Shown here: positions 42,693 to 51,710 of the stretch, piece by piece | Layout of the letters: each line of letters starts with the position of its first letter | Numbering within the stretch: the stretch's first letter is position 1 | From: Dyella_A sp050749815 | GTDB lineage: Bacteria > Pseudomonadota > Gammaproteobacteria > Xanthomonadales > Rhodanobacteraceae | Assembly (NCBI RefSeq): GCF_050749815.1 | Contig: NZ_CP192735.1 | Location: forward strand, 930,001-994,000 | DNA: 64,000 nucleotides | Direction: 5' to 3' | The notes under the pieces: generated by a model | Told to the model about the DNA's origin: nothing | The model's database searches: none | What the model saw: the letters and a program-made list of their open reading frames with translations, nothing else | Translations under genes and position numbers: made by a program

Positions 42693-45026
42693 ATGGGCGC
42701 AGGGATGTCGCCACGACACATCGCTTGGTGCGGAGTGATTCCCGGCAGCGTGGCGCTGCTGCTCGGCGTACTGGTGGTGCAGTGCTGGCCCGCGTTGCCT
42801 GCCGGCGGCTGGCTGGTCGCCACCACACTCATCTGCTTCGCGACAACGATCGTCGGTGGGTGGCGACGCGGCTGCCGGCCGATCGGGTGGGTGGCGCTGG
42901 GCGTGGGCTGGGCGGTGCTGCACGGCAGCTGGGCGATGCAGGCAAGGCTGCCCGCGTCGCTGGAAGGCGAAGATCTGGTGGCGGTGGGTCGAGTGATCGA
43001 TCTGCCGGACGTCCGCCCCGATGGCACCCGCTTCGTTCTGGCCGTGCGGTCGGCCAAGCTGGCGGGGCGTCCGATCACGTTGCATGGACGCGTACGGCTC
43101 GCGTGGTACGACGATCCGCCGGCCGTGCTGCCGGGCGACACCTGGCAATTGCGGCTCCGGCTCAAGCGGCCGAGGGGAATGATCAATCCCGGCGGCGCGG
43201 ACAGCGAACGCAGTGCGCTGGAGCGTCGCATTGTCGCCAACGGCTACGTGCGCCCGAGCAGCGCAAACCAGCGGCAGACCGAGGGACGCTGCGTCGACCG
43301 TCTCCGCAGCGCGCTGGCCGACGGTATCGAGCGGCGGGTCTCTGACCCTCACGACGCCGCGCTGCTGCGCGCACTGGCTGTCGGCGACACGCGCGGGCTC
43401 TCTGCCGACGACTGGTCGGTGGCGCGGGCCAACGGGGTGTCGCACCTGCTCGCGATCTCCGGTTTCCACGTGGGCGTGGCGGCGGGCTTCGGCGTGGGTC
43501 TGGCGAGCCTGCTTTATTGGTTGTTGCCCGCGCTGGCGCTGCGCCGGCCCCGCCTGCAGGCGCAGGCGCTGGGTGCCTTGATCGCCGCCTGCGGCTACGG
43601 CGCACTGGCAGGGATGGGTCTGCCCACGCTGCGCACGCTCTTGATGATCGCCGTCGTAGTGGCGGCGCGCAGCGGGCGGCGACACGTCAGTGCCACGCAT
43701 GGCCTGGCGCTGGCTATGCTGGCGATCCTGCTGGTCGATCCGCTGGCGGTGCTGTCGGCGGGGTTCTGGCTGTCGTTCGTGGGTGTGGCCTTCCTGATGT
43801 TCTGCCTTGGGACGCCACGACGCGGGCTGCTGGGTTTCCTGCGCGACCTCACCGCAGGTCAGTGGGTGATGACGGTGGCGTTGCTGCCGCTCACGTTATG
43901 GTTCTTCGGCCAGGCCTCGCTGCTGGGCGCGCTGTCGAACCTGATCGCGGTGCCGGTGGTGAGTTTCGTGCTGGTGCCGCTGGCGCTGTGCGGCGTGCTG
44001 CTGATGCTGTCGTGTCCGCCGCTGGCGATCGCGCCGCTGTGGCTGGCCAGCGTGGTGGCGCATCAGCTTTGGCGAGTGCTCGCCGGCCTGGCCGAACTGC
44101 CCGGGGCGTCGTGGTATCTGCCGGCAGTGTCGCTGTGGGCGCTGCTGCTCGCATCGGTCGGCGCACTGTGGTTGCTGGCGCCGCGCGGCACGCCCTCGCG
44201 CTGGCTGGGCGGACTGCTGTTCCTGCCGCTGCTGTGGCCGGTGCGGGCGCCGATTCCGGTGTCGGCTTTTGAAGTGTGGATGTTCGACGTGGGGCAGGGG
44301 CTTTCCGTTGCCGTGCGCACGCGGCATCACGTGCTGCTGTACGACACCGGTGCGCGCTATCCGTCGGGCTTCGATGTGGGCGCCGCCGCGGTGGTGCCTT
44401 CGCTGCACGCGCTGGGCGTGCGCCGTCTGGACGCGCTGGTGATCAGCCACGCCGATAACGATCACGCCGGCGGTGCCGGTGCCGTGCTGGATGCCTATGC
44501 GCCCCGCCTGCGCCTGAGCGGCGAACCGGCGCGCCTGCCAGTGCGGATGGACGCCTGCCCGGCCGGGCAGGCGTGGCGCTGGGACGGTGTGACCTTCCGC
44601 ATCCTCGGGCCGCGCGGCGGCGAGCGCGCGGGCAACGATCGCTCGTGCGTGCTGCTGGTGGACGGCGGCGGCGACCGGCTGCTGCTCACCGGCGACATCA
44701 CCCGGCGGGTGGAGGCGACCGTCGCCGCCGCGATTCCGGCCGGTCAGCCGCTGGTGCTCAGCGTGCCGCATCACGGCAGCAAGACGTCCTCGTCGGAGGC
44801 GTTCGTGCAGGCGCTGCATCCCGCCCTGGCGCTGGTATCGGCCGGATGGCACAACCGCTTCGGGCATCCGCATCCGGATGTGGTGGCGAGATACCGCGAT
44901 GCCGGTGTGACGCTGCGCAACACCGCCCGCGCGGGAGCGATCCGGCTGGACTTTCCTGCGCATGGGCCGGTGTCGGTGAGTGCCGGCGAGCGTCGTCGCC
45001 AGCGCCGTTACTGGCGCGAAAAATAG
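42693..45026 (+). CDS. comEC: ComEC/Rec2 DNA-uptake channel protein
   Basis: A 777-aa protein: N-terminal membrane helices with an OB-like domain (about 95-165), the Competence domain with LLRALAVGDTRGLSADDW, HLLAISGFHVGV and the multi-helix core (about 245-500), and a C-terminal metallo-beta-lactamase domain with VWMFDVGQGLSVAV, ISHADNDHAGG and VPHHGS. It imports single-stranded DNA in natural transformation. The start is uncertain: the ATG at 42693 has no clear SD; a second ATG at 42705 is also possible. Confidence 0.93.
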   Translation: MGAGMSPRHIAWCGVIPGSVALLLGVLVVQCWPALPAGGWLVATTLICFATTIVGGWRRGCRPIGWVALGVGWAVLHGSWAMQARLPASLEGEDLVAVGRVIDLPDVRPDGTRFVLAVRSAKLAGRPITLHGRVRLAWYDDPPAVLPGDTWQLRLRLKRPRGMINPGGADSERSALERRIVANGYVRPSSANQRQTEGRCVDRLRSALADGIERRVSDPHDAALLRALAVGDTRGLSADDWSVARANGVSHLLAISGFHVGVAAGFGVGLASLLYWLLPALALRRPRLQAQALGALIAACGYGALAGMGLPTLRTLLMIAVVVAARSGRRHVSATHGLALAMLAILLVDPLAVLSAGFWLSFVGVAFLMFCLGTPRRGLLGFLRDLTAGQWVMTVALLPLTLWFFGQASLLGALSNLIAVPVVSFVLVPLALCGVLLMLSCPPLAIAPLWLASVVAHQLWRVLAGLAELPGASWYLPAVSLWALLLASVGALWLLAPRGTPSRWLGGLLFLPLLWPVRAPIPVSAFEVWMFDVGQGLSVAVRTRHHVLLYDTGARYPSGFDVGAAAVVPSLHALGVRRLDALVISHADNDHAGGAGAVLDAYAPRLRLSGEPARLPVRMDACPAGQAWRWDGVTFRILGPRGGERAGNDRSCVLLVDGGGDRLLLTGDITRRVEATVAAAIPAGQPLVLSVPHHGSKTSSSEAFVQALHPALALVSAGWHNRFGHPHPDVVARYRDAGVTLRNTARAGAIRLDFPAHGPVSVSAGERRRQRRYWREK

Positions 45027-45083
45027 CGCGCTTCGGCCGATCGTCCACATCCGGACGCAGCCCACGGAACCGCGCCGGTGGAC

Positions 45084-45092
45084 TGGTATGAT
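45084..45092 (+). promoter_or_regulatory. Extended -10 promoter of the exbB operon
   Basis: TGGTATGAT is an extended -10 (TGn-TATGAT, hexamer 45087-45092). A start near 45099 would give a 5' UTR of about 32 nt with GGGAG at 45121-45125, 5 nt before the GTG of exbB. No good -35 box is seen, as expected for extended -10 promoters. Confidence 0.6.
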
Positions 45093-45130
45093 GCGCGCTT
45101 CGTTCTTGGCTGCTTGGTGCGGGAGTCGTC

Positions 45131-45784
45131 GTGCTGGAAATCCTGATGGCTGGCGGTTGGGCCATGGCGCCCATCCTGTTCTGTTCGGCGATCGCGCTGG
45201 CGATCGTGCTGGAGCGCTTCTGGTCATTGCGCCGCGCGTCGGTGCTGCCGCCGGGCCTGGGCGGCGAGGTGCGCGAATGGGCACGCAGCGGCAAGCTCGA
45301 TCCGCAGCATCTCGATGCGCTGGCCAACGGTTCGCCGCTGGGAGAACTGCTCGCCTCGGCGCTCGCCGTGCGCGACCGCTCTCGCGAGATCATCAAGGAG
45401 CGCCTGGAAGACACCGGACGCCACGTGGCGCACCGCATGGAGCGCTACCTCAACACGCTCGGCACGATCGCGCTGATCGGCCCGCTGCTCGGCCTGTTCG
45501 GCACCGTGATCGGCCTGATCCGCATGTTCCTGGACGTGATGAAGGGCGGCGTCGGCGATCCCATGAAAATGGCCGGCGGCATCGGCGAAGCGCTGATCTG
45601 CACGGCCTCCGGCCTGGTGGTGGCGATTCCGGCCTACGTGCTGCACCGTTACTTCCGCTCGCGCGTCACCGGGTATTGCGTGGAGATGGAGAAGGAAGCC
45701 ATCGCCCTGCTCGACGACCTGACGCTGGGCGCCGCCACCGCTCCTGCGGCGCCGCGTGCGCGCCGCACCCCGGCTGCCGGGTAA
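45131..45784 (+). CDS. exbB: ExbB/TolQ/MotA-family proton channel protein
   Basis: A 217-aa protein with three membrane helices: MAPILFCSAIALAIVLERFW near the N terminus, and the pair LNTLGTIALIGPLLGLFGTVIGLI and GIGEALICTASGLVVAIPAYV. The GPLLGLFGTV and EALxxTAxGL motifs are family hallmarks. With ExbD it converts proton motive force into envelope work. In this lineage the pair sits upstream of msbA. It starts at a GTG with GGGAG. Confidence 0.93.
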   Translation: MLEILMAGGWAMAPILFCSAIALAIVLERFWSLRRASVLPPGLGGEVREWARSGKLDPQHLDALANGSPLGELLASALAVRDRSREIIKERLEDTGRHVAHRMERYLNTLGTIALIGPLLGLFGTVIGLIRMFLDVMKGGVGDPMKMAGGIGEALICTASGLVVAIPAYVLHRYFRSRVTGYCVEMEKEAIALLDDLTLGAATAPAAPRARRTPAAG

Positions 45785-45790
45785 CTCGCC

Positions 45791-46219
45791 ATGCGTATTG
45801 GTTCGGACCGTCGCCGCGACGATTTCGAGATCAACGTGATCCCGTTGATCGACGTGCTGCTGACCTTGCTGATGTTCTTCGTGCTCACCACCACCTTCGT
45901 GCAGCACTCGCGCATGCAGGTAACCCTGCCCAAGGCCAGCGCCGAAGAGCGCGACGTGCAGCAGCCCGTGCTGACGGTGATGATCGACCGTGACGGCCGT
46001 TTCTACGTGGGCAGCGACGAGGTGATGGGCGAAGGCATCGAGCCGCTCAAGCGCATGCTCGAACAGAACGCCGGCGACCGCCGCGACGGCCAGGTGGTGA
46101 TCCGCGCCGATGCGATGACGCCGCACCAGTACGTGGTCACCGCCATGGACGCGCTGGGCCAGTTGGGCTTCACCAAGCTATCGATCGCCACCACGCCGAC
46201 CGAGGCGGCGGCGCGTTGA
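45791..46219 (+). CDS. exbD: ExbD/TolR-family protein
   Basis: A 142-aa protein with one N-terminal helix (INVIPLIDVLLTLLMFFVLTT) containing the proton-relay Asp of PLIDVLL, and a periplasmic domain ending QYVVTAMDALGQLGFTKLSIAT. It is the partner of the exbB gene 6 nt upstream. Its stop overlaps the TTG start of msbA. Confidence 0.95.
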   Translation: MRIGSDRRRDDFEINVIPLIDVLLTLLMFFVLTTTFVQHSRMQVTLPKASAEERDVQQPVLTVMIDRDGRFYVGSDEVMGEGIEPLKRMLEQNAGDRRDGQVVIRADAMTPHQYVVTAMDALGQLGFTKLSIATTPTEAAAR

Positions 46220-47991
46220 GCGCCGGCAAAAAGCCGGCGCTGTGGGACGCGCACACCCGGCGCGTCTACGGCCGCCTGCTGGGCTATACCCGGCGGCACG
46301 CGGGCATCGGGCTGCTGGCGGTGGTGGGCATGGCGGTGGATGGCGCCGGCCTGGCGGTGTTCACCAAGCTGCTCCAGCCCATGTTCGACCAGCTGTTCGC
46401 GAACAAGGATCCGTACCTGATCTTCTGGATGCCGATCTGGATCATGGCGATCTTTACCGTGCGCGGCATCGGTACCTTCGTCAGCAACTACGGTATCGCC
46501 TACATCGGCCGCAGCGTGGTGCAGACCATCCAGCGCGACGTCTTCGCCGCCTATCTGCGCCTGCCGGCCACCTTCTTCGGTGCCGAGCCGTCGGGCCAGC
46601 AGATCTCGCGCATTACCTACACTTCCGAGCAGGTCGCCTCCGCCTCGACCGATGCGGTGAAGATCGCGGTGACCGAGGGCGTCACGGTGATCGGCATGTT
46701 CTACGTGATGATCTCCACCAGCGCGTATCTCACCTCGGCGCTGCTGGTGATGATTCCGCTGGTGGTGCTGATCGCCAGCGTCGTGAGCAAGCGCTATCGC
46801 GCGATCAGTCGGCGCATCCAGGGTTCGATGGGCTCGGTGACCGGCACGGTGGAAGAGTCGGTGGGGGCGCATCGCGAGGTGCGCATCTACGGCGGTCAGC
46901 CACATGAGGCGCAGCGCTTCGATGACGTCACCCAGCGCACCCGCCGGCTGAATCTCAAGATCGCCGCCACCAGCGCGATGTCGAGCACGGCAATCCAGAC
47001 GGTGGCGGCCTTCGCCCTGGCCGTGCTGGTCTATCTCGGTACCCGTCCCGAGCAGATCGACAAGATTTCCTCCGGCGTGTTCATCGCCGTGCTCACCGCG
47101 ATGGGCGCCATGATGCCGTCGCTGAAGCGGCTGGCGAACGTGCAGGCGAACATCCAGCGTGGCGTGTCCGCGGCGGAAGACCTGTTTGAGGTGATGGATC
47201 TGGCGCCCGAGCGTGATGACGGCACGCTGGCGCTCACCCGCACACGCGGCGACCTGGTGTTCGAAGGCGTACGCCTGCAGTACCCGCGCAGTGAGTCGGA
47301 AGCGTTGCGCGGGGTCGACCTGCACTGCGCGCCGGGCACGGTGACCGCGCTGGTGGGCCGGTCGGGTAGCGGCAAGAGCACGCTGGTCAGCCTGCTGCCG
47401 CGTTTCTACGAGCCGAGCGACGGACGCATCGTGCTCGATGGCGAGAACTACCTCCACTACACGCTTGGTTCGCTGCGTCGGCAGATCGCCTGGGTGGGGC
47501 AGAGTGTGGTGCTGTTCGATGGCACCATCGCCGAGAACATCGCCTATGGCGAGCTGGCCGGCGCCAGTGAGGCCGATATCGAGGCCGCCGCCACGGCCGC
47601 CAACGCGATGGAATTCATCAGCCGCATGCCGCAGGGGCTGCACAGCCCGATCGGGCAGGGCGGTGGCATGCTCTCCGGTGGGCAGCGCCAGCGCATCGCC
47701 ATCGCGCGGGCGATTCTGAAGAACGCCCCGATCCTGGTGCTCGATGAGGCCACCAGCGCGCTGGATACCGAGTCCGAGCGGCTCATCCAGCAGGCGCTGC
47801 AACGCCTGATGAAGGATCGCACCACGCTGGTGATCGCCCATCGCCTGTCCACTATCGAGGGCGCCGACCAGATCGCCGTGATGGACCAGGGTCGCATCGT
47901 GGAGCGCGGCACGCACGCCGAGTTGCTGGCGATGCAGGGTCACTATGCCGCGCTGCATCGTATGCAGTTTCACCAGCCGGCCAGCGACTGA
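46216..47991 (+). CDS. msbA: MsbA, lipid A flippase ABC transporter
   Basis: A 591-aa half-transporter with six helices (about 25-320) then an ATPase domain: Walker A GRSGSGKST, IAWVGQSVVLFDGTIAENIAYG, signature LSGGQRQRIAIARA, Walker B ILVLDEATSALDTESE and the H-loop VIAHRLST. It flips lipid A-core. The start is a TTG whose TTGA overlaps the exbD stop; no closer ATG precedes the first helix, and the family N terminus fits. Confidence 0.95.
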   Translation: MSAGKKPALWDAHTRRVYGRLLGYTRRHAGIGLLAVVGMAVDGAGLAVFTKLLQPMFDQLFANKDPYLIFWMPIWIMAIFTVRGIGTFVSNYGIAYIGRSVVQTIQRDVFAAYLRLPATFFGAEPSGQQISRITYTSEQVASASTDAVKIAVTEGVTVIGMFYVMISTSAYLTSALLVMIPLVVLIASVVSKRYRAISRRIQGSMGSVTGTVEESVGAHREVRIYGGQPHEAQRFDDVTQRTRRLNLKIAATSAMSSTAIQTVAAFALAVLVYLGTRPEQIDKISSGVFIAVLTAMGAMMPSLKRLANVQANIQRGVSAAEDLFEVMDLAPERDDGTLALTRTRGDLVFEGVRLQYPRSESEALRGVDLHCAPGTVTALVGRSGSGKSTLVSLLPRFYEPSDGRIVLDGENYLHYTLGSLRRQIAWVGQSVVLFDGTIAENIAYGELAGASEADIEAAATAANAMEFISRMPQGLHSPIGQGGGMLSGGQRQRIAIARAILKNAPILVLDEATSALDTESERLIQQALQRLMKDRTTLVIAHRLSTIEGADQIAVMDQGRIVERGTHAELLAMQGHYAALHRMQFHQPASD

Positions 47992-47998
47992 GCGACCG

Positions 47999-48994
47999 AT
48001 GGCGCTGGCCGACACGCTGCAGGCGAGCTGGTACGGCACGCGCGGCGCGCCGCTCTGGACCTATCCGCTGGCCTGGCTCTACGGCGCGCTCACCGCGCTG
48101 CGCCGCGGCCTGTACCGCATCGGCTGGCTGCGCAGCACCAAGCTCCCGGTGCCGGTGGTGGTGGTCGGCAACATCACCGCTGGCGGCACCGGCAAGACCC
48201 CCCTCACGCTTGCGCTGGTCGATGCGCTCAAGGCACGCGGCTGGCGACCGGGCGTGGTCAGCCGCGGCTACGGCGGCACCCAGCGCGAACCGGCCTTGCT
48301 GGACGACCACCCCGATCCCGCGCGCTACGGCGACGAACCCTGCCTGATCCGCACCAGCGGCGTGCCGGTGGCGGTGGGGCGCGATCGTCCCGCCGCGGCC
48401 GAGCTTTTGCTGCAGGCCGGCTGCAATGTGGTGATTGCCGACGATGGCCTGCAGCATTACGCGCTGGCGCGCGATGTGGAAATCTGCGTGGTCGACGGTG
48501 CCCGCCGCTTCGGCAACGGTCGCCTGCTGCCGGCCGGTCCGCTGCGCGAGCCGCTGTCGCGCCTGCGTCGCGTGGATTTCCGGGTCTGCAACGGCGAGGC
48601 GGGCGAGGACGAATACGCTATGCACTTGGCGGGTGGCATGGCGGTGTCGCTGACGGACGGGGCCACGCGTCCGCTGTCCGACTTTGGCGGCCAGACGGTG
48701 CACGCGGTGGCGGCCATCGGCCACCCTGAGCGCTTTTTCCAGAGCCTGCGCGCGCAGGGGCTCACCGTCATCGGCCATGCCTTTGCCGATCACCACGCCT
48801 TCGTCCCGCAGGATCTGACCGTGGCCGGCGATGCGCCGCTGCTGATGACCGACAAGGACGCCATCAAGTGCCAGTCCTTCGCCCGCCCTGGCTGGTGGCG
48901 CGTGCCGGTGCGTGCCGTGCTGGACGACGACTTCATCGTCGCGCTGTGCCGCCGGCTCGATGAGGCCGCAGGGCGTTTGCCCGCCGCACGCTGA
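47999..48994 (+). CDS. lpxK: LpxK, tetraacyldisaccharide 4'-kinase
   Basis: A 331-aa membrane-associated kinase that phosphorylates the 4' position of the lipid A precursor. It has the P-loop VGNITAGGTGKTPLTLAL, GVVSRGYGG, the DDGLQHYALARD catalytic segment, and LLMTDKDAIKC near the end. It lies 7 nt after msbA, the common msbA-lpxK arrangement. Confidence 0.97.
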   Translation: MALADTLQASWYGTRGAPLWTYPLAWLYGALTALRRGLYRIGWLRSTKLPVPVVVVGNITAGGTGKTPLTLALVDALKARGWRPGVVSRGYGGTQREPALLDDHPDPARYGDEPCLIRTSGVPVAVGRDRPAAAELLLQAGCNVVIADDGLQHYALARDVEICVVDGARRFGNGRLLPAGPLREPLSRLRRVDFRVCNGEAGEDEYAMHLAGGMAVSLTDGATRPLSDFGGQTVHAVAAIGHPERFFQSLRAQGLTVIGHAFADHHAFVPQDLTVAGDAPLLMTDKDAIKCQSFARPGWWRVPVRAVLDDDFIVALCRRLDEAAGRLPAAR

Positions 48995-49132
48995 CCCGCC
49001 GCGTCCGCGCGCTCGGATTTCCTGACCGCTTCGGTTTTGCCCGCCGCGCCTTCGGGCGGCGTTTGGCTGCGACATGGCGTGTCCGTGAGGCTCGCTCGAC
49101 ATCCGGCGTTACCCTCGCTAGACTCGTTCTAT

Positions 49133-49152
49133 TGTATTAACGCGTTATTACA
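49133..49152 (+). promoter_or_regulatory. Operator of the his operon, adjoining the yerC start codon
   Basis: TGTATTAACGCGTTATTACA is an 18/20 palindrome centred on ACGCGT, ending two nt before the ATG at 49155. It sits in an AT-rich patch that probably includes the -10 (TATTGT at 49130-49135 or close by). Its position directly before the TrpR-like regulator gene suggests autoregulation of the whole his operon. No Shine-Dalgarno sequence precedes the ATG. Confidence 0.65.
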
Positions 49153-49154
49153 TT

Positions 49155-49490
49155 ATGAAACGCCGTTCCGTCGATCCTGAAACCCCCGCCGAGTCTGCCG
49201 AGCTGAGCCTCTGCGAGGCTTTGCTGTCGCTGAAGAACGCCGATGAGATGTCGGCATTCCTGCACGACCTGTGCACGCCGGCGGAGCTGGAGGTGCTGGT
49301 GGACCGCTGGCGGGTGGTGCCGTACCTGCTCGAAGGCGTCTCCTACCGCGAGATCCACGAGCGGACGTCCGTGAGCATCACCACGATCGGCCGGGTGGCT
49401 CGGTATCTCAACCAGGGCAGCGGCGGTTACCTGGCGGCGGCCGCGCGGGCGGCCCGGCGCCGCACGCATCAGAAAAAGGACAAGGCATGA
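49155..49490 (+). CDS. YerC/TrpR-like repressor (HisR type) of histidine biosynthesis
   Basis: A 111-aa helix-turn-helix protein of the TrpR/YerC superfamily: LSLCEALLSLKNADEMSAFL, LCTPAELEVLVDRWRVV and the HTH YREIHERTSVSITTIGRVARYL, then a basic tail. YerC-type proteins leading his operons in Xanthomonadales have been predicted to be histidine-responsive repressors. Its ATG overlaps nothing upstream, while its stop overlaps hisG by 4 nt, so it is made together with the pathway. The operator lies directly upstream. Confidence 0.88.
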   Translation: MKRRSVDPETPAESAELSLCEALLSLKNADEMSAFLHDLCTPAELEVLVDRWRVVPYLLEGVSYREIHERTSVSITTIGRVARYLNQGSGGYLAAAARAARRRTHQKKDKA

Positions 49491-50380
49491 AAACGCGCGA
49501 TCGCCTGCGCATTGCGATGCAGAAATCCGGCCGGCTCACCGAGCCGGCGCTCGACGTGCTCAAGCGCTGCGGGCTGACCTTCCGGCAGAGCCGCGACAAG
49601 TTGTTCTGCTTCGGCGAGGGGGAGCCGGTGGACCTGCTGCTGGTCCGCGACGACGACATCCCCGGGCTGATCGAGCAGGGCGTGTGCGACCTCGGCATCG
49701 TCGGCCGCAACGTGCTGGACGAGTTCTCGCTCACTGCAGGGATCGACGGCGCACCGCTGAAGGAGTGGCGTCCGCTCGGGTTCGGCCGCTGCCGGCTTTC
49801 GGTTGCGGTGCCTCAGGAGATGGCCTACGAGGGTGCCACCAGCCTCGGCGGTCAGCGCATTGCCACCTCGTATCCCGGCCTGCTGGGCAAGTGGCTGCGC
49901 GATGCGGGCGTCGATGCGCAGGTGGTGACGCTGGCCGGTTCGGTGGAGATCGCGCCCAAGCTTGGCACCGCCGACGCCATCTGCGACTTGGTGCAGAGCG
50001 GCGGCACGCTGGTCGCCAATCAGTTGCGCGAGGTCGACGTATTGCTGGAGAGCGAGGCGGTGCTCGCCGGCCCGGCCACGCTGCCGTCGGACGAGCGCGG
50101 CGACATGTTGGAGCTGCTTTTCAAGCGGCTGGATGGCGTGATCCAGGTGAGCGAATCGCGCCTGCTGCTGCTGCAGACCTCCCGCGGCAACTTGGAAGCG
50201 GTGACCCGGCTGCTGCCGGGCGGCCCGCAGCCGACCCTGCTGCCGGTGGCCGGCCAGCCCGATCAGCTGATGTTGCAGGCGCTGTGCGCCGGCGAGGTGA
50301 GCTGGCGCCAGCTGGAAGAGATCAAGAAGGCCGGCGCGCGCGAGATGTTCGTGCTGCCGGTGGAAAAGATGCTCGCCTGA
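49487..50380 (+). CDS. hisG: ATP phosphoribosyltransferase, long form
   Basis: A 297-aa long-form HisG with its own C-terminal regulatory (ACT-like) domain. It starts KTRDRLRIAMQKSGRLTEPA and contains FGEGEPVDLLLVRDDDIPGL, DLGIVGRNVL and the PRPP-binding VVTLAGSVEIAPKLGTADAICDLVQSGGT. It commits ATP and PRPP to histidine synthesis and is feedback-inhibited by histidine in the family. No hisZ is needed for the long form. Confidence 0.97.
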   Translation: MKTRDRLRIAMQKSGRLTEPALDVLKRCGLTFRQSRDKLFCFGEGEPVDLLLVRDDDIPGLIEQGVCDLGIVGRNVLDEFSLTAGIDGAPLKEWRPLGFGRCRLSVAVPQEMAYEGATSLGGQRIATSYPGLLGKWLRDAGVDAQVVTLAGSVEIAPKLGTADAICDLVQSGGTLVANQLREVDVLLESEAVLAGPATLPSDERGDMLELLFKRLDGVIQVSESRLLLLQTSRGNLEAVTRLLPGGPQPTLLPVAGQPDQLMLQALCAGEVSWRQLEEIKKAGAREMFVLPVEKMLA

Positions 50381-50402
50381 GCGGGCCCGAGGACACGAGA
50401 CG

Positions 50403-51710
50403 ATGAAGCGGCTGGACTGGAACGCACTCGACGAAACCGCCCGGCGCGAGGCGCTGGCCCGCCCGGCGCAGGGCCGCGCCGACGAGCTCAAGCAAGGCGT
50501 GGCGGCGATCATCGCCCAGGTGCGCGCGCACGGTGAGGTGGCGCTGCGCGAGCTGAGCGCGAAATACGACCGCTGCGCATTGGACGCCATCGAGGTGACG
50601 ACCGCCGAACTGGACGCGGCCGAAGCGGCGCTCGATGAGACCCTGAAGGCAGCCATCCGCGAGGCGGCCGGCCGCATCGACACCTACCACCGCGCTTCGC
50701 AGCCGACTCCGGTCGGCGTGGACACCGCGCCCGGCGTGCGCGTGGAACGCATGCTGCGCCCGATCACCCGGGTCGGGCTTTACGTGCCGGCCGGCACCGC
50801 GCCGCTGCCGTCCACCGCGCTGATGCTGGGCGTGCCGGCGGCAATCGCCGGTTGTCGCGAGGTAGTGCTGTGCTCGCCCGCGCGCGCCGACGGTCGCTGC
50901 GACGAGGCCGTGCTGTACGCGGCGCGCGTGACCGGCGTGCACCGCGTGTTCAAGCTCGGCGGTGCGCAGGCGATTGCCGCGATGGCCTACGGCACGGACA
51001 GCGTGCCCAAGTGCGAGAAGCTGTTCGGCCCGGGCAATGCCTGGGTCACCGAGGCCAAGCTGCAGGTGTCGGGCGATCCGGAGGGTGCCGCCATCGACAT
51101 GCCGGCCGGCCCCTCCGAGGTGCTGGTGATCGCCGACGACGGCGCCCGCCCGGCCTTTGTCGCGGCCGACCTGCTGTCGCAGGCCGAGCACGGCCCGGAC
51201 TCGCAGGTGGTGCTGCTCAGCCCCTCGGCCGCGCTGCTCGACGCCGTGGTCGCGGAATTGGAGCGGCAGGTCGCGACACTGCCGCGCAGCGAAACCGCGC
51301 TCAAGGCGCTGGCGCAGAGCCGCCTGATCGCGGTGGATTCACTGGCCCAGGCGGTCGAGGTGAGCAACCGCTACGCGCCCGAGCACCTGATCATCCAGAC
51401 CGCCGAGCCGCGCGCGCTGCTCGACGGCATCGAAAGCGCCGGATCGATCTTCCTCGGCCCGTGGACGCCGGAGTCGGTGGGTGACTACTGCAGCGGCTCC
51501 AACCACGTGCTGCCGACCTACGGCTACGCGCGCAGCTACAGCGGCGTGTCGGTGGCCAGCTTTCTCAAGCAGATCAGCGTGCAGGAGGTGACCGCGGACG
51601 GCCTGCGTGTGATCGGGCCGTGCACGGTCACGCTGGCCGCCGCCGAGCAACTGGAGGCGCACCGCCGCGCGGTGTCGATGCGGCTGGACGTGCTGGAGGG
51701 CCGCGCATGA
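50403..51710 (+). CDS. hisD: Histidinol dehydrogenase
   Basis: A 435-aa Zn enzyme performing the last two oxidations of the pathway. Motifs: VGLYVPAGTAPLPSTALMLGVPA, FKLGGAQAIAAMAYGT, the signature DMPAGPSEVLVIAD, DLLSQAEHGPDSQ with Zn and catalytic residues, and SNHVLPTYGYAR. Full length. GAGGACACGAG precedes the ATG; overlaps hisC by 4 nt. Confidence 0.98.
   Translation: MKRLDWNALDETARREALARPAQGRADELKQGVAAIIAQVRAHGEVALRELSAKYDRCALDAIEVTTAELDAAEAALDETLKAAIREAAGRIDTYHRASQPTPVGVDTAPGVRVERMLRPITRVGLYVPAGTAPLPSTALMLGVPAAIAGCREVVLCSPARADGRCDEAVLYAARVTGVHRVFKLGGAQAIAAMAYGTDSVPKCEKLFGPGNAWVTEAKLQVSGDPEGAAIDMPAGPSEVLVIADDGARPAFVAADLLSQAEHGPDSQVVLLSPSAALLDAVVAELERQVATLPRSETALKALAQSRLIAVDSLAQAVEVSNRYAPEHLIIQTAEPRALLDGIESAGSIFLGPWTPESVGDYCSGSNHVLPTYGYARSYSGVSVASFLKQISVQEVTADGLRVIGPCTVTLAAAEQLEAHRRAVSMRLDVLEGRA

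Noticed and set aside
48995..49130. GC-rich partial hairpin after lpxK as a terminator
   Set aside because: The stem is interrupted and followed by only GTTTGG, so the support is too weak to list it.
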